A stretch of DNA of 64,000 bases from Cavia porcellus (taxonomy: Eukaryota > Chordata > Mammalia > Rodentia > Caviidae): NCBI RefSeq assembly GCF_034190915.1, contig NW_026947486.1:103585312-103649311 (forward strand), written 5' to 3'. The notes beneath the pieces are model-generated. The model saw only the letters and a program-made list of their open reading frames with translations. It searched no databases and had not been told where the DNA came from. Numbering within the stretch: the first letter of the stretch is position 1; every line of letters begins with the position of its first letter. The position numbers and the translations under genes were made by a program. Positions 53,991-64,000 of the stretch are shown here, piece after piece.

Positions 53991-54434
53991 TACATCCACT
54001 CATCTCTACAGACTTTGAGGCTGCTTGAGCTTACTGTCACTGTGTTCAGAATTCCCAATTATCTTACATCTCATCTATCCAATGCAATTTAACACCTACA
54101 AATAATCTATTGTCCCAACAATAATAATCTTACATCATGAGTTTAAGGCATACACCAGGCTACATTTTGAGGCTACACTAAAGAGAAATATACATTTCTT
54201 TTTGTTTGTTTGTTTTAAAGTGAGGAAAACAATAAAAACAATGATATAGAATTTCTAAACAAGGTAACAGAAAATGAACAATGTGAATATATTGCATATT
54301 TCTATCTATAAAGTAGTTTCTCAGATTACAAAACATTAAGTATAAGCGAAATCAATCAAACAATACAAGAACAAACCATTCTTTTCAATAAACTAATAGG
54401 AATTAGTATAATTATCTTAGCTACCTTGTGCATA
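53991..54434. other. No gene recognised (53991-54434)
   Basis: Unassigned AT-rich sequence. Confidence 0.45.
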
Positions 54435-54570
54435 TATATCATCTTCCTTCCAAAGCTCACAGTCTAATGATAGAGAGAACCAAGGAGTTGTAAACTGCTT
54501 TGTAACTCATATGGAAAAGTAGGGTACAAAGCACATTGTTAGAGCTGCTAAGTGACTCACTTCCAGACAC
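54435..54570 (+). mobile_element. L2-type relic
   Basis: 'ccaaagctcacagtctaatg' 'atagagagaaccaag' and 'gtacaaagcacattgttaga' match the ancient 'gagctcacagtctagtgggg' block. Weak. Confidence 0.45.
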
Positions 54571-54694
54571 CTAACTAGGCCAAGAGCAACACAGAAGCCA
54601 CACTATAGCTTTTCTTTGATTCACTGTTTACTTTGCACTATTTCTTAAAAGTGGAAATGAGACAGGCTCAGATGTTGATTATTGGTAGATTTCC

Positions 54695-54755
54695 CTGTCT
54701 CTCTCTGTCTCTGTCTCTCTCTGTCTCTCTGTCTCTCTCTCTGTCTCTCTCTCTG

Positions 54756-54806
<51 letters not shown>
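54695..54806. repeat. (CT/GTCTCT)n(TG)n compound simple repeat
   Basis: Polypyrimidine CT/GTCTCT units (54695-54773) followed by about 16 TG repeats (54774-54806). Ser-Leu and Thr-His repeat frames over it are artefacts. Confidence 0.95.
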
Positions 54807-54809
<3 letters not shown>

Positions 54810-54992
54810 AGAGAACCCAAGGCCTAGCATATGATAGGCAAGCACTCTATCATTTAGCTACAATCCCAGTTCTTTTTTATTTTGAGATGGAGTTTCTTTA
54901 AGCTGTCTGAGCTGGTCTAGAACTTGAGATTGTCCTGCCTCAGTCTTTTGAGTAGCTATGATTACAGGTGTGTGCCACCATGCTCAGATGAC
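54807..54992 (-). mobile_element. B1-dID-type dimer SINE, antisense
   Basis: Inverted ID ('actagagaacccaaggccta', 'ggcaagcactctatcattta' 'gctacaatcccag') then inverted 7SL ('ttgagatggagtttctttaa', 'tgagctggtctagaacttga', 'gattacaggtgtgtgccacc'). Own-strand order is 7SL then ID. Confidence 0.8.
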
Positions 54993-55089
54993 CTAGAAAA
55001 AAATTTTTTTAAATAAAGCCTTAAACATTTGCCCTACATGCCAGATTTTGTACTGAAAATTTCTCCTTATTAATTTCTCAATCAATATA

Positions 55090-55202
55090 TGTTCATTACA
55101 AATGAATAAAGTGAGTCTCAGGAAAGTTAAATAACTCACCAAGGCCACCCAGGTGGTACACTGCAGAACTGAGACTACTGCCAACTCCAATTCTTGTGAG
55201 CA
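55090..55202 (-). mobile_element. MIR fragment, antisense
   Basis: 'gtgagtctcaggaaagttaa' 'ataactcaccaaggccaccc' and 'acactgcagaactgagacta' are the inverted MIR centre. Confidence 0.75.
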
Positions 55203-55238
55203 TGTCTTTCTCTTTTCCATAAATACTCAGTTAATACA

Positions 55239-55387
55239 CTGGATGTGGAGGTGCACTTCTGTAATCCCAGCACTTGGGAGGCTGAGGCAAGAGGATTGTT
55301 GCAAGTTCAAGACCTACAAAGTGAGTCGAAGGCCAGCCTGAACTGCATAGTGAAACCCTGTCTCAAAAAGACAAAAAAAAAAAAAAA
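55239..55387 (+). mobile_element. B1 SINE
   Basis: 'ggatgtggaggtgcacttct', 'gtaatcccagcacttgggag', 'gctgaggcaagaggattgtt', the internal duplication ('gaaggccagcctgaactgca'), 'tgaaaccctgtctcaaaaag' and an A tail. The flanks 'ctcagttaa' (55227) and 'ctgagttaa' (55390) look like a target duplication with one change. Confidence 0.95.
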
Positions 55388-55964
55388 CCCTGAGTTAACA
55401 TGATTATAATTACTACTTATCCTCACATTGTAGAATATAACACCCAATATTGGAGTTTGAGATGCATTTTACTTAAGGAAATATGTTATAGATGGTATTT
55501 ATGCGTAGTTGAATTGAAGTAGGGAATAGTCAGGAAATTAAACAGCAAAGAAACTTCAAGTCAGAAACCTACAAACAGTGAGAAGCATGACTGCATATCC
55601 CTACCTACCAAAGCAATATGACTCATTTGTCTATAAAATTGGGGAATCATATTACGTGTAAATGACAAAACTTGGAAGCTTGAAAAAGTATTTTGCCTTT
55701 CTAAGCCACACATAGACTATTCTCATCAAAATGGCATTTCTCCAAAATTATATTTAAAGCAACTATCTAAGCATGTAGCATGCAAAGCTATAGACACTAA
55801 CCTCACAGGATCAACATCACATCAAAGTTATGGTGTCTTTCCAACCATACCCTAACTATGCTCCTTTCGTTTTCTCTGAAATCCAAAACACAAGAGAACT
55901 CAAGTGTGTGATATCCCCTGAATCAAATGAGATGCCTACTCAAATACTCAAAAACTCAACTCTG
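55388..55964. other. No gene recognised (55388-55964)
   Basis: Unassigned. Confidence 0.45.
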
Positions 55965-56135
55965 CACTCACCTGTAAACCCAACTACTCAGGAGACTGAG
56001 ACATGAGGACTGCAAATTTGAAGTCAGCCTGGGAAACCTAGCAAGACTTACCTCAAAATAAAGTAAAAACTTCATTGGAATAGTGCTTGCTTGAAATATG
56101 CAAGATTCTGGTTTCAAGCCCTTTGTAATGACTGA
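55965..56135 (+). mobile_element. B1-dID-type dimer SINE
   Basis: 7SL part ('cactcacctgtaaacccaac', 'tactcaggagactgagacat', 'gaagtcagcctgggaaacct', 'agcaagacttacctcaaaat') followed by an ID part ('attggaatagtgcttgcttg', 'ctggtttcaagccctttgta'). Confidence 0.7.
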
Positions 56136-56140
56136 TACAT

Positions 56141-56860
56141 TTTTTTTTAATTTTAAAGAGATTAAGACAAAAGAGGACATAACAAAGCAGATCAGAACAG
56201 AACAATGTAAACAACACAATATTTCACCACAAGACAACCTGATATTAACAGTAGCTGCCATAATGTCCCTTTCTTTGAAATAGTTGAGCATACCTTCACA
56301 TACAATAGTATCAAACATAACAAAATAGGACAAAACTATTTAAGATTATAGTATAATAGCATAAAACTATTTAAGTATAAGACTATTTAATTTATTTATT
56401 ACAAAGCATTCAGAACCAAATAACAGAAAATGAACAATGGCTACTATATTATCTCATTTTCCATAAAATTTTTTTATACTATCACACATAATAAAATCCA
56501 ATAAGATACAACATGATAGAACCAATGGTAATAGAAGAACAAAAGTATGGTGGGACACAAAGCAACATGATACTAAATCATCAATGGCTATTATAATGTC
56601 TTGTTTTCTTCAAAACAGCTGTTCATACAATCACAGATAATAAAATCAAACAAACCAGGATAAAATCACTCCAACTAATAGGTTAAAACATTATATGTCT
56701 TCAAAGCAATGAAATAGGGAATCATGATTACCATAAAATCTTATGTACTCTTACCATTTCTTATACTAGGGAGATTATACAGTGTTTATACATGTGAGTT
56801 TGATTTATTTCACTTGTGAGTATGGTTTCAAGTTGTGCCCATTTATTTATAAAAATCTTG
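56141..56860 (-). mobile_element. L1 3' end, antisense (5'-truncated)
   Basis: The inverted A tail (56141-56160) is followed by an inverted 3' UTR (to 56760) and the last ~30 codons of ORF2 (WAQLETILTSEINQTHMYK; stop at 56761-56763). The UTR length (about 620 bp) and end point match the sense L1 at 21659-22255. It is truncated at about 56860, where the HAL1-like element begins in the opposite orientation. Confidence 0.8.
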
Positions 56861-57843
56861 GAGGAAAAAAATGGTGGCTTGCTAGGGGGCTTGGTGCAGA
56901 GTCTCTGCAGAGAAATCAGAACAGATGCTAGAATATGACAACATGGAGAGGGCCAGATGAATGGATAACGATTATTATTAACCAAGGCATTAACCGAAGG
57001 GAAAAATAAAACTAGGAAGAGGAAGGAAAAGCGTGGGTCAAGAGCTGAGGCCCCACGTGCTCACTGAGCCTCGTTCCCCACTGTACTAGGCGTGCCCAGA
57101 CATCCAATGTCGCACTGAGACTGTGGCTGCCAATAATAGAAGTCTGCGAATCCCGGACCCTTAACGGGAGGATGCGGTACAGTGAGCAGTGGATCCAAGG
57201 GGAAAAGCTATATTGACTCTCAATGACTGCTAGAAATTGAGACCTGGGGCCCCGCAAAGCAGCCAAAGCCACCTGGCTGCACCAGAGGAGACTGCATGAA
57301 GCTCCTGGTCTCTGAAGCCGGACACCATGCAGTTTTCTGACTGATCCACACTGTGCTGGGAACACAGTGAAGACACGCAGTGCAGTGTGCAGTGAACCCA
57401 AGAGGAAGACCTGCATTGAGTTCTGGTGAGTAGTAGGGACTGGGTCCTGTGGCTGCTGTTGCTGGCTGAAAGACATCTTGGAATTGGGCAGAGCCTGGCA
57501 CCACAGTGATATCAGTCAGCTGCCCCTGAAACAGAGAGATCTGGCAGGGTTTGCTGGGGCTGAACCACACCTCTGGCTGGGACCCAATAAGCAGATACAA
57601 AATTGTCACGACTCTGTGACATCTGCAAGGTACAGCCTAACTTGCGGATTGACTGGCACAGAGGCTAGAGGCTAGCCTGCACCATCCCTGCATCCCTCCC
57701 TGTACCTCAGATAACAGCAAATTGGGGAGGGCAGCAAAAGCTCAAGTCAGCACACTTTGGAAAGACCCTAAGCAATAAGGAGAGGGCCAGAGATGCCCAG
57801 GACACACCAGTCTGAAAGAAACCAGAAACATGACAAGAGTTAG

Positions 57844-58965
57844 AAATTAAAAAAAAAATCTCCAGCTGCCAAACCTGGGAAAATAAGCCCAGAAGAAGTA
57901 AATACAGAAGAGAACCAGCACAGTAACCATCCAATACTAGACACAGCATCAGCGGATATAAAGAAATACCTTCATGATTTCATAAACGAACTTAAAACTG
58001 TACTTCTGATCCAAGTGAGGCAAGATATAAGGAGATTAATTAAAGAAATTATAAGCCCCTCTCAAGAGAACACAGATGGAAGAACAGAGGAAATCCAAAA
58101 AGGAAGAGAAACCTCTGATGAAGAATTTAAACATAACTTAGAATACATGAAACAGATCCAAAGAGATTACCAGCAAACTACAAACTCCATTGAAAACTGG
58201 CAAAATGCCTTTACAAAAACTGAACTTAGCCTTTTGAAACTTGAAGAGAGATATATGATATATGATCGTGAAAGAAAAGAACTCTTAAAAATAACGAGGA
58301 ACCAGAAAGAAACAATTCAAAGGCTAGAAGACAACAACAGGATACATAACTTAAGAATAAAGCATTTGAGCGAGGATGCAGGAGTAACCAAAAATGAACT
58401 ACAAAGAATATTCACAGATATATTAAAGGAAAACTTTCCAAGCATAGGAAAAAGAAATGATATCCAGATAAATGAGGCATACAGAACTCCAGCCACCTAC
58501 AACCAAAACAGATCTACACCCAGACATATAATAATCAAGATTCCAGAAATCCACCAAAAGAACAGAATACTAAAAGCAGCCAGGGAAAAGAAGCAGATTA
58601 CCTACAATGGGAAAATTATCAAAGTAACAACAGATTTATCAACACAAACTCTCAAATTGAGAAGAGCCTGGGGGGAATTATCCAAGCCTTGAAAGAAAAT
58701 AATTTGCAACCAAGACTGATGTACCCAGAAAAACTCTCTCTCTCTCAAAATTAATGGAGAAATAAGATGTTTCCAAGACAAGGAGGAACTGTGGGGGTTC
58801 ATGGCCACCAACCCAACCCTACAGAGAGTGCTGAAGGACATTCCAGAGAGAGACAGGAAGGGATACCAGGATTCCAACAACAGTGGCAGAGAGGCCTCAA
58901 TGAATGGGGCAGACAGTGGAATGAGGGAGTAAGGTGGACAAATAATAGCAGTAAAGTGGAGTAGC
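57844..58965 (+). pseudogene. HAL1-like ORF1 pseudogene (element B)
   Basis: ORF1p-type RNA-binding protein, better kept than in element A. The frame is open from 57844 to TGA at 58690-58692 (282 codons). A natural ATG at 57830 is out of frame across an A10 run. The order is IKKYLHDFINEL helix; EYMKQIQRDYQQ...LKLEERYM coiled coil (about 58140-58330); RRM-like part with ITRNQKETIQRLED then LRIKHLSED (about 58285-58385); and C-terminal domain with INEAYRTPATYNQN and RHIIIKIPEI (about 58465-58550). At the GGGGGG run (58671-58676) a frameshift cuts off the last ~90 codons, which continue in another frame to about 58965 (NPTLQRVLKDI). Confidence 0.85.
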
Positions 58966-59025
58966 AGTCATGAGGCAGACATGGTAAGATATAAAATACA
59001 CTAACAAAAAAAAAAGGCAGAATAG

Positions 59026-59122
59026 GGGCTGGGGATTTAGCTCAGCAGCAGAAGTGTCTGCCTTGCAAGCAGGCAGCCGTGAGTTCGATCCCTGGTACCG
59101 ATAAAAAGGAAAAAGATTTTTT
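59026..59122 (+). mobile_element. Young ID SINE in element B
   Basis: 'gggctggggatttagctcag', 'cagcagaagtgtctgccttg', 'caagcaggcagccgtgagtt' 'cgatccctggtaccgataaa'. A perfect 16-bp target duplication, aaaaaaggcagaatag, is at 59010-59025 and 59123-59138. Confidence 0.95.
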
Positions 59123-59138
59123 AAAAAAGGCAGAATAG

Positions 59139-59410
59139 ATTAGGAGACAGGCTCCATCAAGACGGTCTGAATGGGAAATACACTCAACCCGAAAGAAGGT
59201 TAATAAACTGAAAGTCAAAGATGAGAAAATGAAGCTATATGTGACAGGAAACCAGAGAGAAATAGGGACAACTCATCCAGCAACTGCAGATAGATTGGAA
59301 AGCTATGACACTTTTGGGCAGTGTAGAACTACACAGCTGGAAGGAAGGAAAACCCTATGACTTTAGTGAGTAAAGGAGTACAGCTCAAGATCAAGCTCAG
59401 GGGTAGAAAA
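59139..59410 (+). pseudogene. ORF2 endonuclease 5' remnant (element B)
   Basis: Matches element A 35650-35905 and, more weakly, L1 ORF2 at 16330-16580: 'ataaactgaaagtcaaagat' against 'cagactgaaagtcaaaggac'; 'aaatgaagctatatgtgaca' against 'aaacaatacttcatgcaaca'. No open frame. It passes directly into the 3' region shared with element A. Confidence 0.6.
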
Positions 59411-60084
59411 GTTCAGCAGCACTCAGACGACGGGCTGGCCCCCTAATCTAAAAACTAAAGAGGTTAGTGAGACCCAAAATATACAAAGCATCCTGAGAAG
59501 GGGAAAGTTGAAAAATAACCTTAAAAGGGAAGGCAGAGGACACTGTTAATAGTGTATCAGGCTTTAAAAGTCACAGTAGTCTAATCGCTCTGTTTAGTTT
59601 GATTTTATTTTCTTCTGGTCTGTCCACTCATATTAGATTTGAGGGCACAGACATCTAACCCAAAAAATAGCAGGGTATACCTTGGTAACTATCCTTAATG
59701 TGCTTAACAATTGACACTGAAACCCTGTATTACTTACATTGTCTTACACTGACTGATCTCATTTGAAGCTGGTTTGTTAGACCACTGTTTAACCTCGACT
59801 GATTTTATTTGAATGTGGTATGCTTGATAGTATTCAAGTCTCAGAGTAGAGGCAACTGCTCTGAAGATGAGAAGATGTAAAAGATATCCATACTGGTTTA
59901 GATTATTAACCGTCCTCACGTCCTACAATGTTTTCACAGTTGTGTTTTTATAAAAGTAGCAATGTAATACTATGCTTAACTATTTTAAGCCTGATGATGT
60001 AGACAAGTCTATTGACAATAACAAGAGAAAGCATAGTAACTACAGTAGATCACCTAATATTGTGGTCTTATATGTCTTTTTTTA

Positions 60085-61498
60085 TTTAAAGAGAAAAAAA
60101 GAAAGGAAATTAAAAAACAAAGCAGTAAAAGGGTACAAGTAATACAAAATTTCAAGAAAAAAATATAGTAAGAAATCACTAGTTAATAGGTTACATATTA
60201 TCATCTTAGAAACATTTGTCTAAATTATAAAATTAAAGCATATAAAGTGGACATTCACACAGTGAGATTGCAGACAGTTCCGTCCAATGATCCAATAAAA
60301 GCTCAGTAATATGGTTTTCCATACTACACACTCAAACATACATGCAGTTATATCCCTTAGACCACCTTCCTTTCCTCTCTCTTTTTTTACATTAACAATT
60401 ACACTTTTTGGGTTTTATTACTCCCACAGTTCTTATTACTTTTTTTGAAGAGAATAAAACCAAACGTGACTAAACAAAACAGAGTTAGTTAGAACAGAAG
60501 TATGGGCATAGTACATGATACAAATATAGAATACCAGGTGATCAAAAGTGGTTACCATTGTGCCTCTTGCTATTTTTAAAAAGAGTTGCCTGTATCATCA
60601 GGTATAATAGAATTGATCAAAACAGTAAAGAACAAGACCAATAAAACCTACACTGGAGATCTTATAGGACTTCAAAAAAAGATAATAGTCAAACCATAAA
60701 GGGCCTCATAGTATATCTTATTACCTTCAAAGTGGTTGCCTATATGTTCAAACTTGATACTATCAAACAAAATAGAATATATAATAATCAGACAGAACAA
60801 GATGGGGAGAGCAATACTGGAGTTAAAACCAGGTTAATAGGAAACCAAAAAAGTTACTATAATATATCCCGCTATTTTTAATTTAGTTTTCCCTTAATTG
60901 AGAAAAAATAGATTAATTTTAAAAAGGGGGGAGATTGAGATAAAAGAGGACATTGTAACAGAACAACATAGGTCAGAACTGAACAATTTAAGCATCATTG
61001 TGTTTCACCACCAGGTAATCTAACATAATAGTAGTCTCCAAAGTGCCTCTTTCCTTGAATTATTTGAATATACTTTCATATACTATAGCATCAAGCATAT
61101 CAAGAGAGTGTGAATCCATTCAAGAGAATGAAAGAATTACAGGGTATTTAGAACCAGCTAACAGAAAACAAACAACGGTTTCTATATTATCTCTTTGCCT
61201 ACAAAAATTTTTGTTTATATTATCGCATAGTAAAATATAGTAAGATACAACATGTTAAAACCAGTGGAAACAGATGTACAACAGCTTGATGGGGCTTCAA
61301 AACAAGATGATATTAAATCAGCACTAGCTTTTATGATGTGTTGTTTTCATCAAAATAGCTATTTGTACTACCGCAGATACTAAAATTGAACAACCCAGGT
61401 TAAAACTATTGCAATTAAAGAATGAAAACATTATATGGCTTCAAACCAATGGTTGGGAATCATGATTACCACAAACTTTTATGTATCCTTATCATTTC
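60085..61498 (-). mobile_element. Long L1 3' UTR, antisense
   Basis: Reading on the minus strand: ORF2 stop, about 560 bp homologous to the short 3' UTR at 21659 and 56141, a C6 run (the G6 at 60927-60932), then about 850 bp more of T-rich modules. These include 'gatagtatcaagtttgaaca' and a terminal block matching element A at 36860-37130 and the window start. Either this L1 family has a longer 3' UTR, or a second older antisense 3' end lies beside it. Confidence 0.6.
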
Positions 61499-64000
61499 TT
61501 ACACTAGGGAAACTATTTGGTGTTTATACATGTGAGTTTGATTTATTTCAATTATGAGCATGGTCTCAAGTTGCGTCCATTGGTTTATAAATGTCTCAAT
61601 GTGATCATTCTTTGCAGTTGAGTAGTACTCCATTGTATAAACAAACCACAGATTTTTTTATCCATTCCTCAGTTGATGGACACTTGGGTTGTTTCCAAGA
61701 CCTGGCGATTACAAATTGTGCTGCTATAAATATGGATGCACATATATCACTGTGGTATGATGCTTTCACTTCTTCTGGGAATATGCCTAGAATTGGAATA
61801 GTTGGGTCAAATGGGGCTTCCATTCCCAGCTTTCTGAGAAATCTCCAGACTGACATCCACAATGGTTGCACTAGTCTACACTCCCCAACAGTGCAGGAGA
61901 GTTTCTTTTTCCCCACAGACTCTCCAGCATTTGTTGATAGTGGTTTTCTTGATCCTGGCCATTCTTTCAGGAGTGAGATGTAATCTCAGTGTGGTTTTAA
62001 TTCATATTTCTCTAATGACTAATGATGATGAACATCTTTTCATATATTTATTTGCCATTTGTATTTCTTCATCTGAAAATTTGTTTATTCATCTCTGATG
62101 CCGATTTTTGGATTGAGTCTTTGAATTTTGGGGGTCTGATTTTTTTTAATTCTTTATATGTTTTAGACAGAAGTCCTTTGTCTGAGGGGCAGTTCACTAA
62201 GATTTTTTACCAGTTTGTGGGTTTTCTTTTCACTATGCTGGAAATTTCTTTTGACGTGCAGAAACTTTTTAATAAGAGGTGGTCCCAATTATTGATTCTG
62301 GGAAGTATTTCCCGTGTGGTCTGAGTCCTGTTGATGAATTCTCTACCTAATCCTATGTCTTCAAGGTTTTTACCCAATTTGTCTTCCAATAGATTTAGTG
62401 TTTCTGCTTTAATATTTAGATCTTTGATCCATTTAGATTTTAATTTAGTAGATGGTGATAGGCATGGGTCTAGTTCTAGTTGTCAGCATATGGAGAGCCA
62501 GTTTTTCCAACACCATTTATTAAAGAGACTGTCGTTCTTCCAGTGAACATGTTTGGCCCCTTTATCAAAGATAAGGTGGTTGAGTGTGTTTGTAGTTGTG
62601 GTTGTATCTTCTAATCTATTGCATTGATCTTTGGCTCATTTTTATTCTAGTACCCTGTTGATTTTACTGCAGTTGCTTTGTAGAATAACTTCAAGTCAGG
62701 GATTGTGATGCCTCCTGCCTTACCTTTGCTGCTTAAAATTGTCTTTGCTATTCTAGGTCTCTTCTGGTTCCAGGTGAATTTAGGAGTGATTTCTCTAGAT
62801 CTATGAGGTATGTTGATGATGTTTTTCATTGAGATTGCATTAAATCTGTATAACAGTTTTGGGAGAATGGCCATTTTTAAAATATTTATTCTTCCTATTC
62901 ATGAACAAGGGATGTCTTTCCATTTTCTGACATCCTCTTCAATTTCTTTTTTCAGTGTATTAAAATTTTAGCTATATAAATCTTTCACTTCTTTCATGAG
63001 AATAATCCCAAAATATTTCATTTTTTGGTTGCTAGTGTGAAGGGTGTGGCTTCTCTTATTTCTCTCTCTGTGATATTGTTGTTAGTGTACAAAAATCCTA
63101 TTGACTTTTGAGCATTGATTTTGTATCCAGTTACATTGCTGAATTTATTTGTTGTATCTAGGAGTCTTCCAATGGAGTTTGGTGATCTTCTATATAGAGT
63201 TTCATGTCATCTGCAAATAATGATAATTTAACTTCTTCTTTTCCTATCTTTATGTCTTTTATATCTCTCTCTTATCTAATTGCTCTGGCTAGCATTTCCA
63301 GTACTATATTAAATAGAAGCGGTGATAAGGGACATCCTTGTCTTGTGCCTGATTTTAAAGTAAAGGCCTTCGATTTTTGGCCAATTAGTATGATGCTGGC
63401 TGTTGGTTTGTCGTAGATGGCCTTTATTATATTTAGGTAAAGACCATCTATTCCAACTTTCTGCAAGGTTCTTATCGTAAATGAATGCTGGACTTTATCA
63501 AAAGCTTTTTCTGCATCTATAGAAATAGTCATGTGATTCCCACTTTTGGCTCTATTGATATGGTGTATTACATTTATTGATTTACGTATATTGAACCATC
63601 CCTGCATGCCTGGGATGAATCCCACTTGGTCATGGTGTATGATCTTCTTGATGATTTGCTGCATCCTAGTTGCCAATATTTTATTGAGGATTTTTGCATC
63701 TGTGTTCATTAGGGAGTTTGGTCTGTAGTTCTCTTTTTCAGTTGGGTCCTTCTCAGGTTTTGGTACTAGAGTAATATTTGCTTCTAGGAACAATTTAGGA
63801 AGGATTGCTTCCTTTCAATTTCTTTGAAGAATTTGAGCAGTGTTGGCATTAGGTCTTCTTTGTATTTCTTGTAGAATTCTGCAGTGAATCCATCTGGCCT
63901 CGGCTCTTCTTTTTAGGTAAAGATTTAATTACGTTTTCAATTTCATTAATAGAAATTGGGTTATTCAGCAGTTTTACATCTTCATGAACTAGCTATGTTA
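61499..64000 (-). pseudogene. L1 ORF2 pseudogene, antisense, cut by window edge
   Basis: Endonuclease/reverse-transcriptase ORF2 read right to left. A 173-codon open piece (63272-63793) holds [43 protein letters not shown] and [14 protein letters not shown]. The catalytic box FADD is intact at 63206-63217 (LSLFADDMK). The C-terminal part continues with frameshifts to the stop TAA at 61499-61501. The PGPDGF region lies near 63885-63905. Better kept than the sense L1 but not open throughout. The 5' part lies beyond 64000. Confidence 0.9.

Larger units (their letters stand above)
56870..60084 (+). mobile_element. HAL1-like (half-L1) element B
   Basis: Order: non-coding 5' region (56870-57829), ORF1 pseudogene, a young ID SINE, a decayed ORF2 5' stub (about 59139-59410), and a 3' region that matches element A ('gtgagacccaaaatatacaa', 'gaggacactgttaatagtgt' 'atcaggctttaaaa', 'catattagatttgagggcac'). 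The 5' region also matches element A ('tcagtcagctgcccctgaaa' against 'tcagtcagttgttcccttct'; 'ctggctgggacccaataagc' against 'ctggctgagacctaataggt'). Its last 400 bp relative to A are missing: an antisense L1-like sequence abuts at about 60085. Confidence 0.75.

Noticed and set aside
54633..54845. Ser-Leu and Thr-His/Arg-Glu repeat proteins on both strands
   Set aside because: Artefacts of the CT and TG simple repeats.
58015..58692. 225-codon open frame as a host coding gene
   Set aside because: Its sequence is L1-type ORF1 (coiled coil, RRM-like part, NEAYRTP), inside a half-L1 element; the frame has no usable ATG and is broken at a G6 run.
59026..59122. tRNA gene
   Set aside because: A and B boxes are present, but the body lacks a tRNA cloverleaf, carries a SINE tail and is flanked by a 16-bp target duplication: an ID SINE.

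Overview
The window is mammalian nuclear DNA with no intact protein-coding gene, no exon I can recognise and no RNA gene. It is almost certainly from a rodent. It carries 7SL-derived B1 SINEs with the internal duplication, tRNA-derived ID SINEs on both strands, and B1-then-ID dimers of the B1-dID type, next to MaLR LTRs, MIR, L2 and several generations of L1. B1-dID dimers are known from squirrel-, dormouse-, beaver- and guinea-pig-related rodents. Together with ID (not B2) as the youngest SINE, this suggests a non-murid rodent; I cannot name the species.

Layout. 1-9.5 kb: mixed old repeats (an L1 tail, MaLR LTRs, a B1 cluster, MIR, ID), a MaLR LTR nested in a B1, and a small L1-derived composite (8.5-9.3 kb). 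9.5-11.6 kb: old antisense L1. 13.7-22.3 kb: a large sense L1 locus. It has a 217-bp-monomer 5' end with an ORF1 start, then a 91-bp-monomer 5' end with ORF1, then ORF2 with an internal tandem duplication, then a 3' UTR. 22.3-29.7 kb: ancient LTRs, L2, a hAT relic and a repeat-poor stretch (24.3-25.6 kb) that may hold conserved noncoding DNA. 29.7-30.7 kb: a second small L1 composite. 33.5-37.1 kb: an ORF1-only half-L1 (HAL1-like) element. 37-56 kb: ordinary intergenic or intronic sequence with L2, MIR, MaLR, L1M, SINEs and microsatellites. 56.1-64 kb: an antisense L1 3' end, a second HAL1-like element, and an antisense L1 that runs off the right edge.

The main biology is a set of L1-dependent parasites. 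Full L1s with ORF2 coexist with two kinds of derivative that lack a usable ORF2. One kind is the HAL1-like elements: ORF1, a decayed 5' stub of the ORF2 endonuclease region, and a shared 3' region. The other is mini-L1 composites: tandem GC-rich 5' monomers, a short ORF1 N-terminal segment and the L1 3' UTR. Each kind is present twice with matching junctions, so each looks like an amplified family rather than a chance deletion. All share T-rich 3' UTR modules with the L1s. That is consistent with mobilisation by L1 enzymes, but the mobilisation is inference.

All coding remnants carry stops or frameshifts. Edges of diverged repeats are estimates by eye, usually within about 10-30 bases.
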